Assembly (NCBI GenBank): GCA_965214035.1
Contig: OZ243932.1
Coordinates: 1,364,001-1,428,000 of the forward strand
Source of the DNA: JAJDYQ01 sp965214035
GTDB lineage: Bacteria > Pseudomonadota > Gammaproteobacteria > JAJDYQ01
Length of the DNA stretch: 64,000 bases
Reading direction: 5' to 3'
Under the pieces are notes generated by a model that ran no database searches, was not told the origin of the DNA, and saw only the letters and a list, made by a program, of their open reading frames with translations. Below, in pieces: positions 54,694 through 61,832 of the stretch; position 1 is the first letter of the stretch; every line of letters begins with the position of its first letter. The position numbers and the translations under genes are program-made.

Positions 54694-55518
54694 TCAGGCA
54701 CAGATCTCACCCGATAATATCTCTAGCGATGTCGATGCAATGTCCCACAATATTTCAGCCATATCGCCTGCCGTCCATGAATCGCTCTGGAAGTACAACG
54801 ATGCTGCTTGCAACATCTGCATGTTGTCATCCAGTTCAACAAACACATTCCGGCAATAGTTCCGGTTGATCTCCATGCCGTAACTGCTGGGCCGTTACTC
54901 TGTCAATTCTGTTCAAGTTGCCCGCATCGTGTGAGATTTTGACTTTCCTGCCATCCGGGGAATCGACAAAAAAGGTTTCTGTTGCGAAGTTTGAACCCTG
55001 AAGGAAAACGACATAAGGAAAGTGGATTTCGTCCAGAAGGCAGTTCCTGAATTCCTGAATGTTTTTATGGACACGTTCTATTGCGTTTCCGGCCACCATT
55101 AAATCTTTGTCTTTATTCTTCCCTTGCTTTATACCAGCGCGGATTTTTTCAACATCGTTGCCTTGGTGTTTCGATTCGCTTGCCAGAACAACCCGATAGT
55201 TGTCCGACTTGTCCTTAACCTCGATAATGCCACCATCAGGTCTGATGCTCGCCTTTTGTATGAACAACACCTGTCCGAGGCCTGGATCAAGTGATGCGAG
55301 TTTGTTATTGATTTACTGCTTTGAAATATCCGGCCTGTGCCGGAATGACAATTCAGGATAGCTGGCTTGTAATGCCTCCATAATTCCGTTCATTACCTCT
55401 CTAATAGACAGGTCATGCTTTTTGGCTTCATCACCGAAGATGCCAAAACCTCACTGTCAATAATGCTACCCTGATTCTGAATCTCAGTCAAGCAGAGAAA
55501 AGGGAGATTGACCGTCAT
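54694..55518 (-). pseudogene. EcoRI/RsrI-type restriction endonuclease, decayed
   Basis: The full length (275 codons; EcoRI has 277) is present in broken frames. From ATG 55518: LTEIQNQGSIIDSE, a shift near 55450, GIFGDEAKKHDLSIREVMNG, ASYPELSFRHRPDISKQ, TAA at 55315-55313 (relatives have Glu), INNKLASLDPGLGQVLFIQK, the active site SIRPDGGIIEV with SESKHQG (PD...E-x-K), KDKDLMVAGNAIERVHKNIQ, HFPYVVFLQGSNF, RIDRVTAQQ, a shift near 54870, and MQMLQAASLYFQSDSW to 54694. These follow EcoRI block by block. It would cut GAATTC between G and A; as written it is inactive. Confidence 0.9.
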
Positions 55519-55765
55519 AATTCGATATGTGCAGGTATGACCAGAAAGTCAGAAAGTCCATTAAGGCTTGTTGTTTACTCTGCCACCAAATGGTCCAACT
55601 GCTCCATACCGGCATCAAGCAACAATTCGGCAAATCTGATGCCGTCAATGAGTCTCACATTTTGGTAGTGTCTCAGTTTGAATTTTCTTCATATTGATGA
55701 CACTATGGATTGATGGTAGGCATAATACCACAGCATTCTAATCCACCACAAACGAGGAGATTGAT
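55519..55765. other. Gap with a possible Mrr-like remnant
   Basis: On the minus strand 55650-55575 reads NVRLIDGIRFAELLLDAGME then QLDHLVAE and TAA. The LIDG-x-x-x-A-x-L-L pattern recalls the end of Mrr-type nuclease domains, but only about 27 codons remain. The rest of the 247 bp shows no gene. Confidence 0.35.
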
Positions 55766-55981
55766 ATGAGAGGACCAAGAGGTGAGACCAGACCGACTGA
55801 CAGGATAGGTTGCGCCATTAAGGTCGCCCGGATCGCAACAGGCGAAGTGGAAGATACCCGGTTAAAGCAACCGGCAAAGCGACAGGCCGGTAAAGCGGGT
55901 GCCAAGGTGCGCATGCAAGGCAAGCTGCGGAGGCCCGCTGGAGCGGGTAACCGGCCTTGTGATCGGGTGAGAAGCACTTAG
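55766..55981 (+). pseudogene. Fragment of a small basic protein (RGPRGE family), 3' end replaced
   Basis: 71 residues starting MRGPRGETRPTDRIGCAIKV ARIATGEVED, a start shared with small widespread basic proteins that normally end in an alanine/arginine-rich tail (xxKRxxIAKKAAxARW). Here the expected tail is replaced after KAGAKVR by unrelated sequence. It is probably truncated by the adjacent IS1595 debris. The function of the family is unknown. Confidence 0.5.
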
Positions 55982-56384
55982 ACCGCTATGTTCAAGAGTT
56001 CTCGGAGCACCATAATGTCCGTCCTTGCTATTCAAGGACCGTGAGACGAACAAGGTATCCGCGACCGTTGTTCAATCAACGGACGCGCCGACGCTTCGGA
56101 GCTTTGTGGAAGGCGTGACAAAGCCGTCTGCATTGGTCGTCACGGATGACGCTGCCGCCTATGTCGGGATTAACAGGACGCACGAGAGGATGATCAACAC
56201 ACTCGCAGAGGTCGGAATCGATGCGGATGAATTGTTCTTGCTTGGTGGTATTGAGAAGAGGCGCGTTTTGGACATCCTCAAACCACACATCTTCTTTGAT
56301 GATCAGATCGGTCATTTAGGACCAGCTTCAGCATCCACACCCTGTGTTCACGTACCATTCGGAATCGCGAACTATGGTGCATAA
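55973..56384 (+). pseudogene. Scrambled IS1595 transposase pieces fused to a 5'-nucleotidase C-terminus
   Basis: First, 55973-56021 reads HLDRYVQEFSEHHNVR, the end of an IS1595 transposase. Then a frame from 56025 reads KDRETNKVSATVVQSTDAPT and SFVEGVTKPSALVVTDDAAA, the internal catalytic part of the same family. Without a stop it continues as HERMINTLAEVGIDADELFL LGGIEKRRVL and HIFFDDQIGH, the C-terminal part of cytosolic 5'-nucleotidase-like (PF06189) proteins. The order is inverted and the parts are unrelated, so this is rearrangement debris, not a gene. Confidence 0.7.
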
Positions 56385-56422
56385 GTAGGCAGCTTGAAAC
56401 CATGACCGAGAGGAAAGACGAA

Positions 56423-56587
56423 ATGATGGAGTACACGGCAGTTGTGAAAAAGGAAGGAGACTGGTGGGTGGGTTGGATTGAAGAGATCCCCGGAGCAAAC
56501 TGCCAGGAATCCACATGCCATGAGCTGTTGGAGACCTTGCGGGTGACGCTTCGAGAAGCTCTGGAATTTAATCGGCGGGAGGCGTAG
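56423..56587 (+). CDS. HicB-like antitoxin-family protein, solitary
   Basis: 54 residues from ATG 56423 (AGAGG 10 bp upstream). The HicB partial-RNase-H-like pattern is YTAVVKKEGDWWVGWIEEIP GANCQ, then the helix TLRVTLREALEFNRREA. No DNA-binding tail and no HicA toxin were found on either side. Such solitary HicB-like genes are common in gene-cassette settings. A role as orphan antitoxin is possible but not shown. Confidence 0.72.
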   Translation: MMEYTAVVKKEGDWWVGWIEEIPGANCQESTCHELLETLRVTLREALEFNRREA

Positions 56588-56591
56588 GAAG

Positions 56592-56999
56592 AGGGTCGAT
56601 ATCTGCTTCTCGCTTGAAGATAAGGGAGGCGATAAAAAGCAGACTTGCGCTATCGAACTCAAGTACTTCAAACGTGCCAATCACCGCGAGCCCAACAATC
56701 GATACGACGTGTTCCAGGACCTCCACGATCTTGAGCATTACGGTAAATTCGCGGATACCGGACTTCTACTGGTCGCCACAGACCATCCGCACTACATCGA
56801 CCAAGAGAAGTATTCGGAAGACACGCGAGACTCTGATTTTCGAGACGGAAAAAAGTATGAAGGAGGCACGAAGCTGATCTATCGCACGCAGAGGCCGTAT
56901 GGGCCACCTATCCAGCTCAGAAGCGACTACAGTTTTAAGTGGCGTTTAGTCGAATCGAACCTGAATTTCCTTTTTGTTCCGGTAGTGCCGTGCGGCTGA
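56592..56999 (+). pseudogene. PD-(D/E)XK nuclease-like gene of a cassette, 5' end missing
   Basis: One open frame from about 56592 reads VDICFSLEDKGGDKKQTCAI and ELKYFKRANHREPNNRYDVF, giving a D...E-L-K set typical of restriction-type nucleases, then DLHDLEHYGKFADTGLLLVA TDHPHYI and FRDGKKYEGGTKLIYRTQRP, ending at TGA 56999. No start codon with a ribosome site precedes the nuclease block, and about 30-60 N-terminal residues seem to be missing. The stop is directly followed by the attC-like site, the usual cassette layout. Confidence 0.62.
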
Positions 57000-57000
57000 A

Positions 57001-57072
57001 ATCTAATAAGCCGCTCCAGCCGACGGCCAACCCGCTTCGCGGCTTGTCCGCGGCTGAGCTTGGTCGTTGGGC
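57001..57072 (+). repeat. attC-like recombination site of an integron gene cassette
   Basis: It begins two bases after the nuclease stop. The right core is GTTGGGC (57066-57072), a perfect GTTRRRY. The left core ATCTAAT (57001-57007) matches RYYYAAC except in the last base. Between them CCAGCCGACGG and CCGCGGCTGAGC form an imperfect stem with extra bases, followed by an inner CCGCTTCGCGG hairpin. Size (72 bp), position and cores all fit attC. Confidence 0.68.
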
Positions 57073-57091
57073 GTAAAAAATGAGGCCGAAG

Positions 57092-57280
57092 CTCGGCCTG
57101 GATGTCAAACGCCTGGCCCAGCGTATGAAAACAATCGGCGATACCACAAACACAGTATCACACTCAAAACAAGAGATGAGGAATGAAAACATGAAATCTG
57201 CATTTATCATCGGACTATTGCTAACAAGCACAATACTACAGGCAGGCGATGTCACCATCAAACATGCCGAAGCCGCAATG
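57092..57280. repeat. Direct repeat, copy 2 of the slt-end segment
   Basis: 94% identical to 52564-52752. The slt stop TAA is CAA here and the following gene start is preserved for about 30 codons, then unrelated sequence follows (57281-57466, no gene). It marks the right end of the defence/cassette island. Confidence 0.95.
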
Positions 57281-57466
57281 CAAGCAAAGGTCAGTACTCC
57301 CCATTGCCACTAACTTACAGGCTACAGGCTCCCACCCATAACGGCAGGAATACAGGAATCGAACCGAAAAGCATAACTGCGAGAATTTCTCTCCAAACCA
57401 TTCCATAATGATAGCAAACCTCATTATTGTACCAAGGAGATAATCACCAGGTATATTTGCTGTTTT

Positions 57467-59458
57467 CTACAGCGTATCATGCAGTCGATAACATCGTGCC
57501 CTGTGTTCATTATTGACAGCCGTCCATGCCGGATAACTCTCTCGACATCGGGATGTGGCATACTGACATCTGGGATGGAAATGACAACCTGAAGGAGGTT
57601 CAGCCGGAGAAGGTATGTCTCCATCGAGCTGTATCGATTCATGACCACTCTCATCGATACATGGTACCGCCGATAGCAATGCACAGGTATAAGGGTGCTG
57701 AGGACGATTCAGCACATCATCAACACTTCCCTGTTCAACAATCCGCCCCAGATACATCACAGCGACTTCGTCAGCCAGATAAGCCACGACCGATATATTA
57801 TGCGTGACAAAAAGATAACTGATATTGAATTTCACCTGCAGATCCTTCAATAGATTCAAAATCTGCGCCTGTACAGAAACATCAAGCGCACTGGTCGGTT
57901 CATCACAAATGATCAACCTGGGCTCAACTGCCAGAGCACGGGCAATCGCAATGCGCTGGCGCTGTCCACCGGAAAATTCATGTGGATAGCGATCTTTCAT
58001 GTCAGCACTTAAACCGACATGCTGCAATAACTCACTGACCCTGGCATGGCGTTCATGCCTGTCCATTTTTCGTGGCAATCCTTCGGCAATAATATCCGAC
58101 ACCAGCATACGGGGATTCATGGATGAGAAAGGATCCTGAAAAACAATCTGCATATCGCGACGTTTTTCACGCAGGCGACGGGGATTCAGCGATGTCAATT
58201 CCACACCTTCAAACCGGACTGAACCGAGAGTCGGTTTAATCAACTGCAGGATACCTTTGCCGGTAGTGGTTTTTCCACAGCCTGACTCACCCACGAGAGC
58301 CAGGGTCTTACCGGTCATAATTTCAATATCAACACCATCAACAGCTTTCACATGGCCTGTAATGCGCTTAAACACGCCTTTATGGATGGGGAAATGAATC
58401 CTGAGATTTTTAGTATTCAGTAATGGTTGCGGTTCATATTGCGACATGGAAGAAGCTGTTATCACAGCCGGCTTTATCGACTCATGCAATACTTCTTCAT
58501 ATCGAAGACAACGTACACTGCGTGCATCATGCTGCTGCCACTCGGGTATAGTGCTCAGACAATGGTCATTTGCATGGTCACAGCGCGGAGCAAAGCGGCA
58601 GCCGGTAAACTGTTGTTTCAGATCGGGCACCACCCCCTGAATGACGGGCAGGGTTTCGCTGCGTTTTTCCCATGACGGCAGCGACTGAAACAGCTTTCGG
58701 CTGTAAGGATGCAGTGGTCGCTCAAAAAATGACTGTCGGCTGGCCAATTCAACCATTTGCCCGGCATACATCACTGCCACATGATCGGCCATATCGGCGA
58801 CCACCCCCAAATCATGGGTAATCAGCAGGATGCTCATATTGCGCTGCTGTTGCAGAGATTTCAGCAGTCTCAATATCTGTGCCTGTATGGTGACATCGAG
58901 TGCCGTTGTAGGTTCATCCGCAATCAACAGTTCCGGTTCACAGGCCAGCGCGATAGCAATCATTGCCCGCTGCTTCATACCACCGGATAACTGGTGCGGA
59001 TATTCTCTGATACGACGCTGCGGATCAGGAATGCCGACCTGCTCCAACAGTTCAACAATACGCTGCTTTTGCATCTCACCTCGCAAGTTGAGATGCAGTG
59101 CCAGAGACTCACCAATCTGGTCGCCGATAGTCAGCACCGGATTCAGGGAAGTAGTTGGCTCCTGAAAGATCATGGCGATACGGGAACCACGTATATCACG
59201 CATTTCCATTTCGGGTCTGGCGAGCAGCTCCTCTCCCCTGAAACGGATTGAACCGGAAATAATATTTCCGGCGGGCTGCGGCACCAGCCGCATCAGAGAC
59301 AATGCTGTCACGGATTTGCCGCATCCAGATTCGCCCAGCACTGCCAGTATCTCGCCACGTCGAATATCAAAGCTGACGCCATCCACGGCACGTACCGGCT
59401 CATCCTTTGAACCGAACCAGGTTTTAAGGTCGCGGACGCTGAGGATGATTTCGCTCAT
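57467..59458 (-). CDS. yejF: Peptide ABC transporter, double ATPase (YejF-like)
   Basis: 663 residues, two ABC domains in one chain. Domain 1: Walker A GESGCGKSVTALSLMRL (near 42), signature LSGGMKQRAMIAIALA, Walker B LLIADEPTTALD, and the C-terminal oligopeptide-type cysteine motif CRFAPRCDHANDHC. Domain 2: GESGCGKTTTGKGILQL, FSGGQRQRIAIARALA, LIICDEPTSALD, CHFHPRCQYATSRC. The fused form is typical of YejF. It powers uptake of peptides or related molecules (microcin C is a known Yej substrate). ATGA overlap with the permease gene. Confidence 0.93.
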   Translation of the reverse strand: MSEIILSVRDLKTWFGSKDEPVRAVDGVSFDIRRGEILAVLGESGCGKSVTALSLMRLVPQPAGNIISGSIRFRGEELLARPEMEMRDIRGSRIAMIFQEPTTSLNPVLTIGDQIGESLALHLNLRGEMQKQRIVELLEQVGIPDPQRRIREYPHQLSGGMKQRAMIAIALACEPELLIADEPTTALDVTIQAQILRLLKSLQQQRNMSILLITHDLGVVADMADHVAVMYAGQMVELASRQSFFERPLHPYSRKLFQSLPSWEKRSETLPVIQGVVPDLKQQFTGCRFAPRCDHANDHCLSTIPEWQQHDARSVRCLRYEEVLHESIKPAVITASSMSQYEPQPLLNTKNLRIHFPIHKGVFKRITGHVKAVDGVDIEIMTGKTLALVGESGCGKTTTGKGILQLIKPTLGSVRFEGVELTSLNPRRLREKRRDMQIVFQDPFSSMNPRMLVSDIIAEGLPRKMDRHERHARVSELLQHVGLSADMKDRYPHEFSGGQRQRIAIARALAVEPRLIICDEPTSALDVSVQAQILNLLKDLQVKFNISYLFVTHNISVVAYLADEVAVMYLGRIVEQGSVDDVLNRPQHPYTCALLSAVPCIDESGHESIQLDGDIPSPAEPPSGCHFHPRCQYATSRCRESYPAWTAVNNEHRARCYRLHDTL

Positions 59459-60858
59459 GTGCGCACCTCTCTGAGCCGGGGATCAAAGGCATCTCTTACC
59501 GCATCCGAAAACAGATTGGCGCTGAGAACCAGCAGAAACATGAAGATAAATGCCGCGAGAAAAGACCACCAGACAATCGGCTCTCGTGCCAGTTCCAGGC
59601 GGGAACTGTTAATCATATTGCCCCAGCTATACATCGTCGGATCAACGCCAATATTCAGATAAGACAAAACGGCCTCGGCCAGTACCAGACCACTGAAATC
59701 CATGACCACCGCGATCAGGATAATGTGCATGACATTCGGCAGAATATGGCGCCTGATAATTGTCAGGCGCCCTGCTCCGAGGGCTTCCGCCGCCTGCACA
59801 TACTCAAGCTCACTCAGTTTTAACGTCTCGGCGCGCAACAGACGACACAATCCGGTCCAACTGGTAACGCCCATTATCATACATAGAAACAACAGGCGAA
59901 AATCTGCCCGCTCGACACCGGTACCAAACAGTTCAGGATGGGTTTCCATATACACCAGCATCATCAGGACTGCTGACGCGATCAACAAAACGCCGGGAAT
60001 GGAATTTAATGTGGTGTAGATATACTGAATAATGTCATCAGCCCAACCCTTCAAATAGCCGGCCATAATGCCGAGCAGAACGGCAAAGGGCAGCATAATC
60101 AGCGTCGTCAGGGTGCCGATAACAAGGCCGGTTCGGACACTCTTGAGTGCCTGATACAGGACATCCTCACCAACCTTGTCCGTACCGAACACATGATAAA
60201 CGGCGGCGGTATTCATAAGGAAAGAGAAAGTCAGCATGATAAATGCCAGTGTAGCCAGGATACTGCGCCATGGAAGGTTACGATGCCCCCGCACCATTCC
60301 CTGTATAACGACTTGCAGCGGTTCCCCCGTTCTCCAGACTACCAGCACAATGATCAATGCCGTGGTCATACCCCAGGCCATCAACCCACTGAAGATACTG
60401 AAAATCAGCCTTTGGCCAATATCTTCTGTGCGATGTTCAGGTTGCCGCAAATGCGAACCGGCATGTGCCAGCCTCGGATACTGGCGACTTTTGTTGCCCC
60501 GCTCATCCTCAATGGTTTCTTTGTTATAAAGGTGAATCGCGAACGGTCCGGAATAGGTTTTCTCCGTACTTTCACGCAGGTCACTCAGAATAATATCCAG
60601 CACACTTTCAATGGTAGCCGCATACTTCACTTCACTACTGCCAGTGTTTTTCAGTTGCGGGCGAAAATGAAGAGAGTCAAGCAAACCGATCAACACATAA
60701 ACCATCAGGATCATTAATGCACTCATGCCCAATGGTTTCTGCATAATCTCACGCCAGGGTGCCCTTAAATGCTCCCGTGAATGTGCATACAGCGCGAAGG
60801 CGATGATGGAGCCAACCAGTATAAATATCAGGGCATCGGTCCAGAGTATCTCAATCAT
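59455..60858 (-). CDS. yejE: ABC transporter permease, YejE/DppC type
   Basis: 467 residues, longer than usual because of an N-terminal membrane segment and a large loop (residues about 60-150). At least six membrane helices. The EAA cytoplasmic loop is EYVQAAEALGAGRLTIIRRH ILPNV, with the following helix FSGLVLAEAVLSYLNIGVDP. It forms the translocation channel with YejB. ATGA overlaps on both sides make the four genes one operon. Confidence 0.9.
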   Translation of the reverse strand: MIEILWTDALIFILVGSIIAFALYAHSREHLRAPWREIMQKPLGMSALMILMVYVLIGLLDSLHFRPQLKNTGSSEVKYAATIESVLDIILSDLRESTEKTYSGPFAIHLYNKETIEDERGNKSRQYPRLAHAGSHLRQPEHRTEDIGQRLIFSIFSGLMAWGMTTALIIVLVVWRTGEPLQVVIQGMVRGHRNLPWRSILATLAFIMLTFSFLMNTAAVYHVFGTDKVGEDVLYQALKSVRTGLVIGTLTTLIMLPFAVLLGIMAGYLKGWADDIIQYIYTTLNSIPGVLLIASAVLMMLVYMETHPELFGTGVERADFRLLFLCMIMGVTSWTGLCRLLRAETLKLSELEYVQAAEALGAGRLTIIRRHILPNVMHIILIAVVMDFSGLVLAEAVLSYLNIGVDPTMYSWGNMINSSRLELAREPIVWWSFLAAFIFMFLLVLSANLFSDAVRDAFDPRLREVRT

Positions 60859-61832
60859 ATCAGCCGTACTCTGGGATCGACCAGTGTATAGGAAATATCG
60901 GTCAGTATCAGCCCGACGATATACAGTACAGAACCCAGGAAGACCATCGCCCGCACAATAGCGAAATCCTGCTGATTGATCGCATCAATGGTATAACTGC
61001 CCAGCCCTGGAATACCAAAGAAAGATTCGAGTATCAGGCTGCCCATAAACAACAACGGCAATGCCACCACGATACCTGTCAATATGGGAATCATGGCATT
61101 CTTGAGCACATGCCCGAACAACACCCGTGTTTCCGGCAGACCCTTGGCCCTTGCCGTACGCACAAAATCCTTACCGGCTTCTTCGAGAAAAAATGTTCGA
61201 TACCATCGGGTACTGGCACCAATGCCAGCAATCACACCAATAATGACAGGCAGAATAACAAACTTGATGGCATCCACTCCGGTATCATAGCCGGAAATCG
61301 GTACCAGACGTAACAACTTCCCAACCAGAAACTGACCACCAATATAATAGAACAAAGCGGAGATCGACATCATGGCCACACAAAGAACAATCCCCCAGAC
61401 ATCAATATAGCTGCCACGAAAAAACGCCAGCAACATAGCAAAAAATATATTGATGAACAATGCAATAATCAATGAAGGAATGGCGATGGCCAGACTGGGC
61501 CACATACGCTGACCAATATCATAAGAAATATCACGGCCATTATCTGAAGAACCGAAATCAAAGATAAACAAACGAATCGATTTCTCGAAAAATATGGTCC
61601 GGGTCAGGATAGCAGGGCCATCCGCTTTACCATTAAACAACAATGGCAGATCATAGCCACGCTGAGCCTTCCAGCTCTCAATATCCTCCTGGGTGACATG
61701 GCGGTCTCCAAGATGCACACGCGCCATTTGATCCGGCGGATTGACAACAAAAAACAGTGCAAAGGTTATCAGATTCACACCTATAAGAATCGGTATTGCA
61801 TATAAAAGGCGTCGAATAATGTAGGCAATCAT
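60855..61832 (-). CDS. yejB: ABC transporter permease, YejB/DppB type
   Basis: 325 residues from ATG 61832, which overlaps the upstream binding-protein stop as ATGA; the 42 residues before it are not coding-like. The N-terminal helix IIRRLLYAIPILIGVNLITF ALF is the DppB signature, and the EAA loop is DFVRTARAKGLPETRVLFGH VLKNA, ending SFFGIPGLGSYTIDAINQQD. It pairs with YejE to form the membrane channel of the peptide importer. Confidence 0.93.
   Translation of the reverse strand: MIAYIIRRLLYAIPILIGVNLITFALFFVVNPPDQMARVHLGDRHVTQEDIESWKAQRGYDLPLLFNGKADGPAILTRTIFFEKSIRLFIFDFGSSDNGRDISYDIGQRMWPSLAIAIPSLIIALFINIFFAMLLAFFRGSYIDVWGIVLCVAMMSISALFYYIGGQFLVGKLLRLVPISGYDTGVDAIKFVILPVIIGVIAGIGASTRWYRTFFLEEAGKDFVRTARAKGLPETRVLFGHVLKNAMIPILTGIVVALPLLFMGSLILESFFGIPGLGSYTIDAINQQDFAIVRAMVFLGSVLYIVGLILTDISYTLVDPRVRLI

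Noticed and set aside
56384..56591. HicA toxin partner for the HicB-like gene
   Set aside because: Both flanks were read in all frames for a HicA-like double-stranded RNA-binding fold of about 60-80 residues; none was seen.
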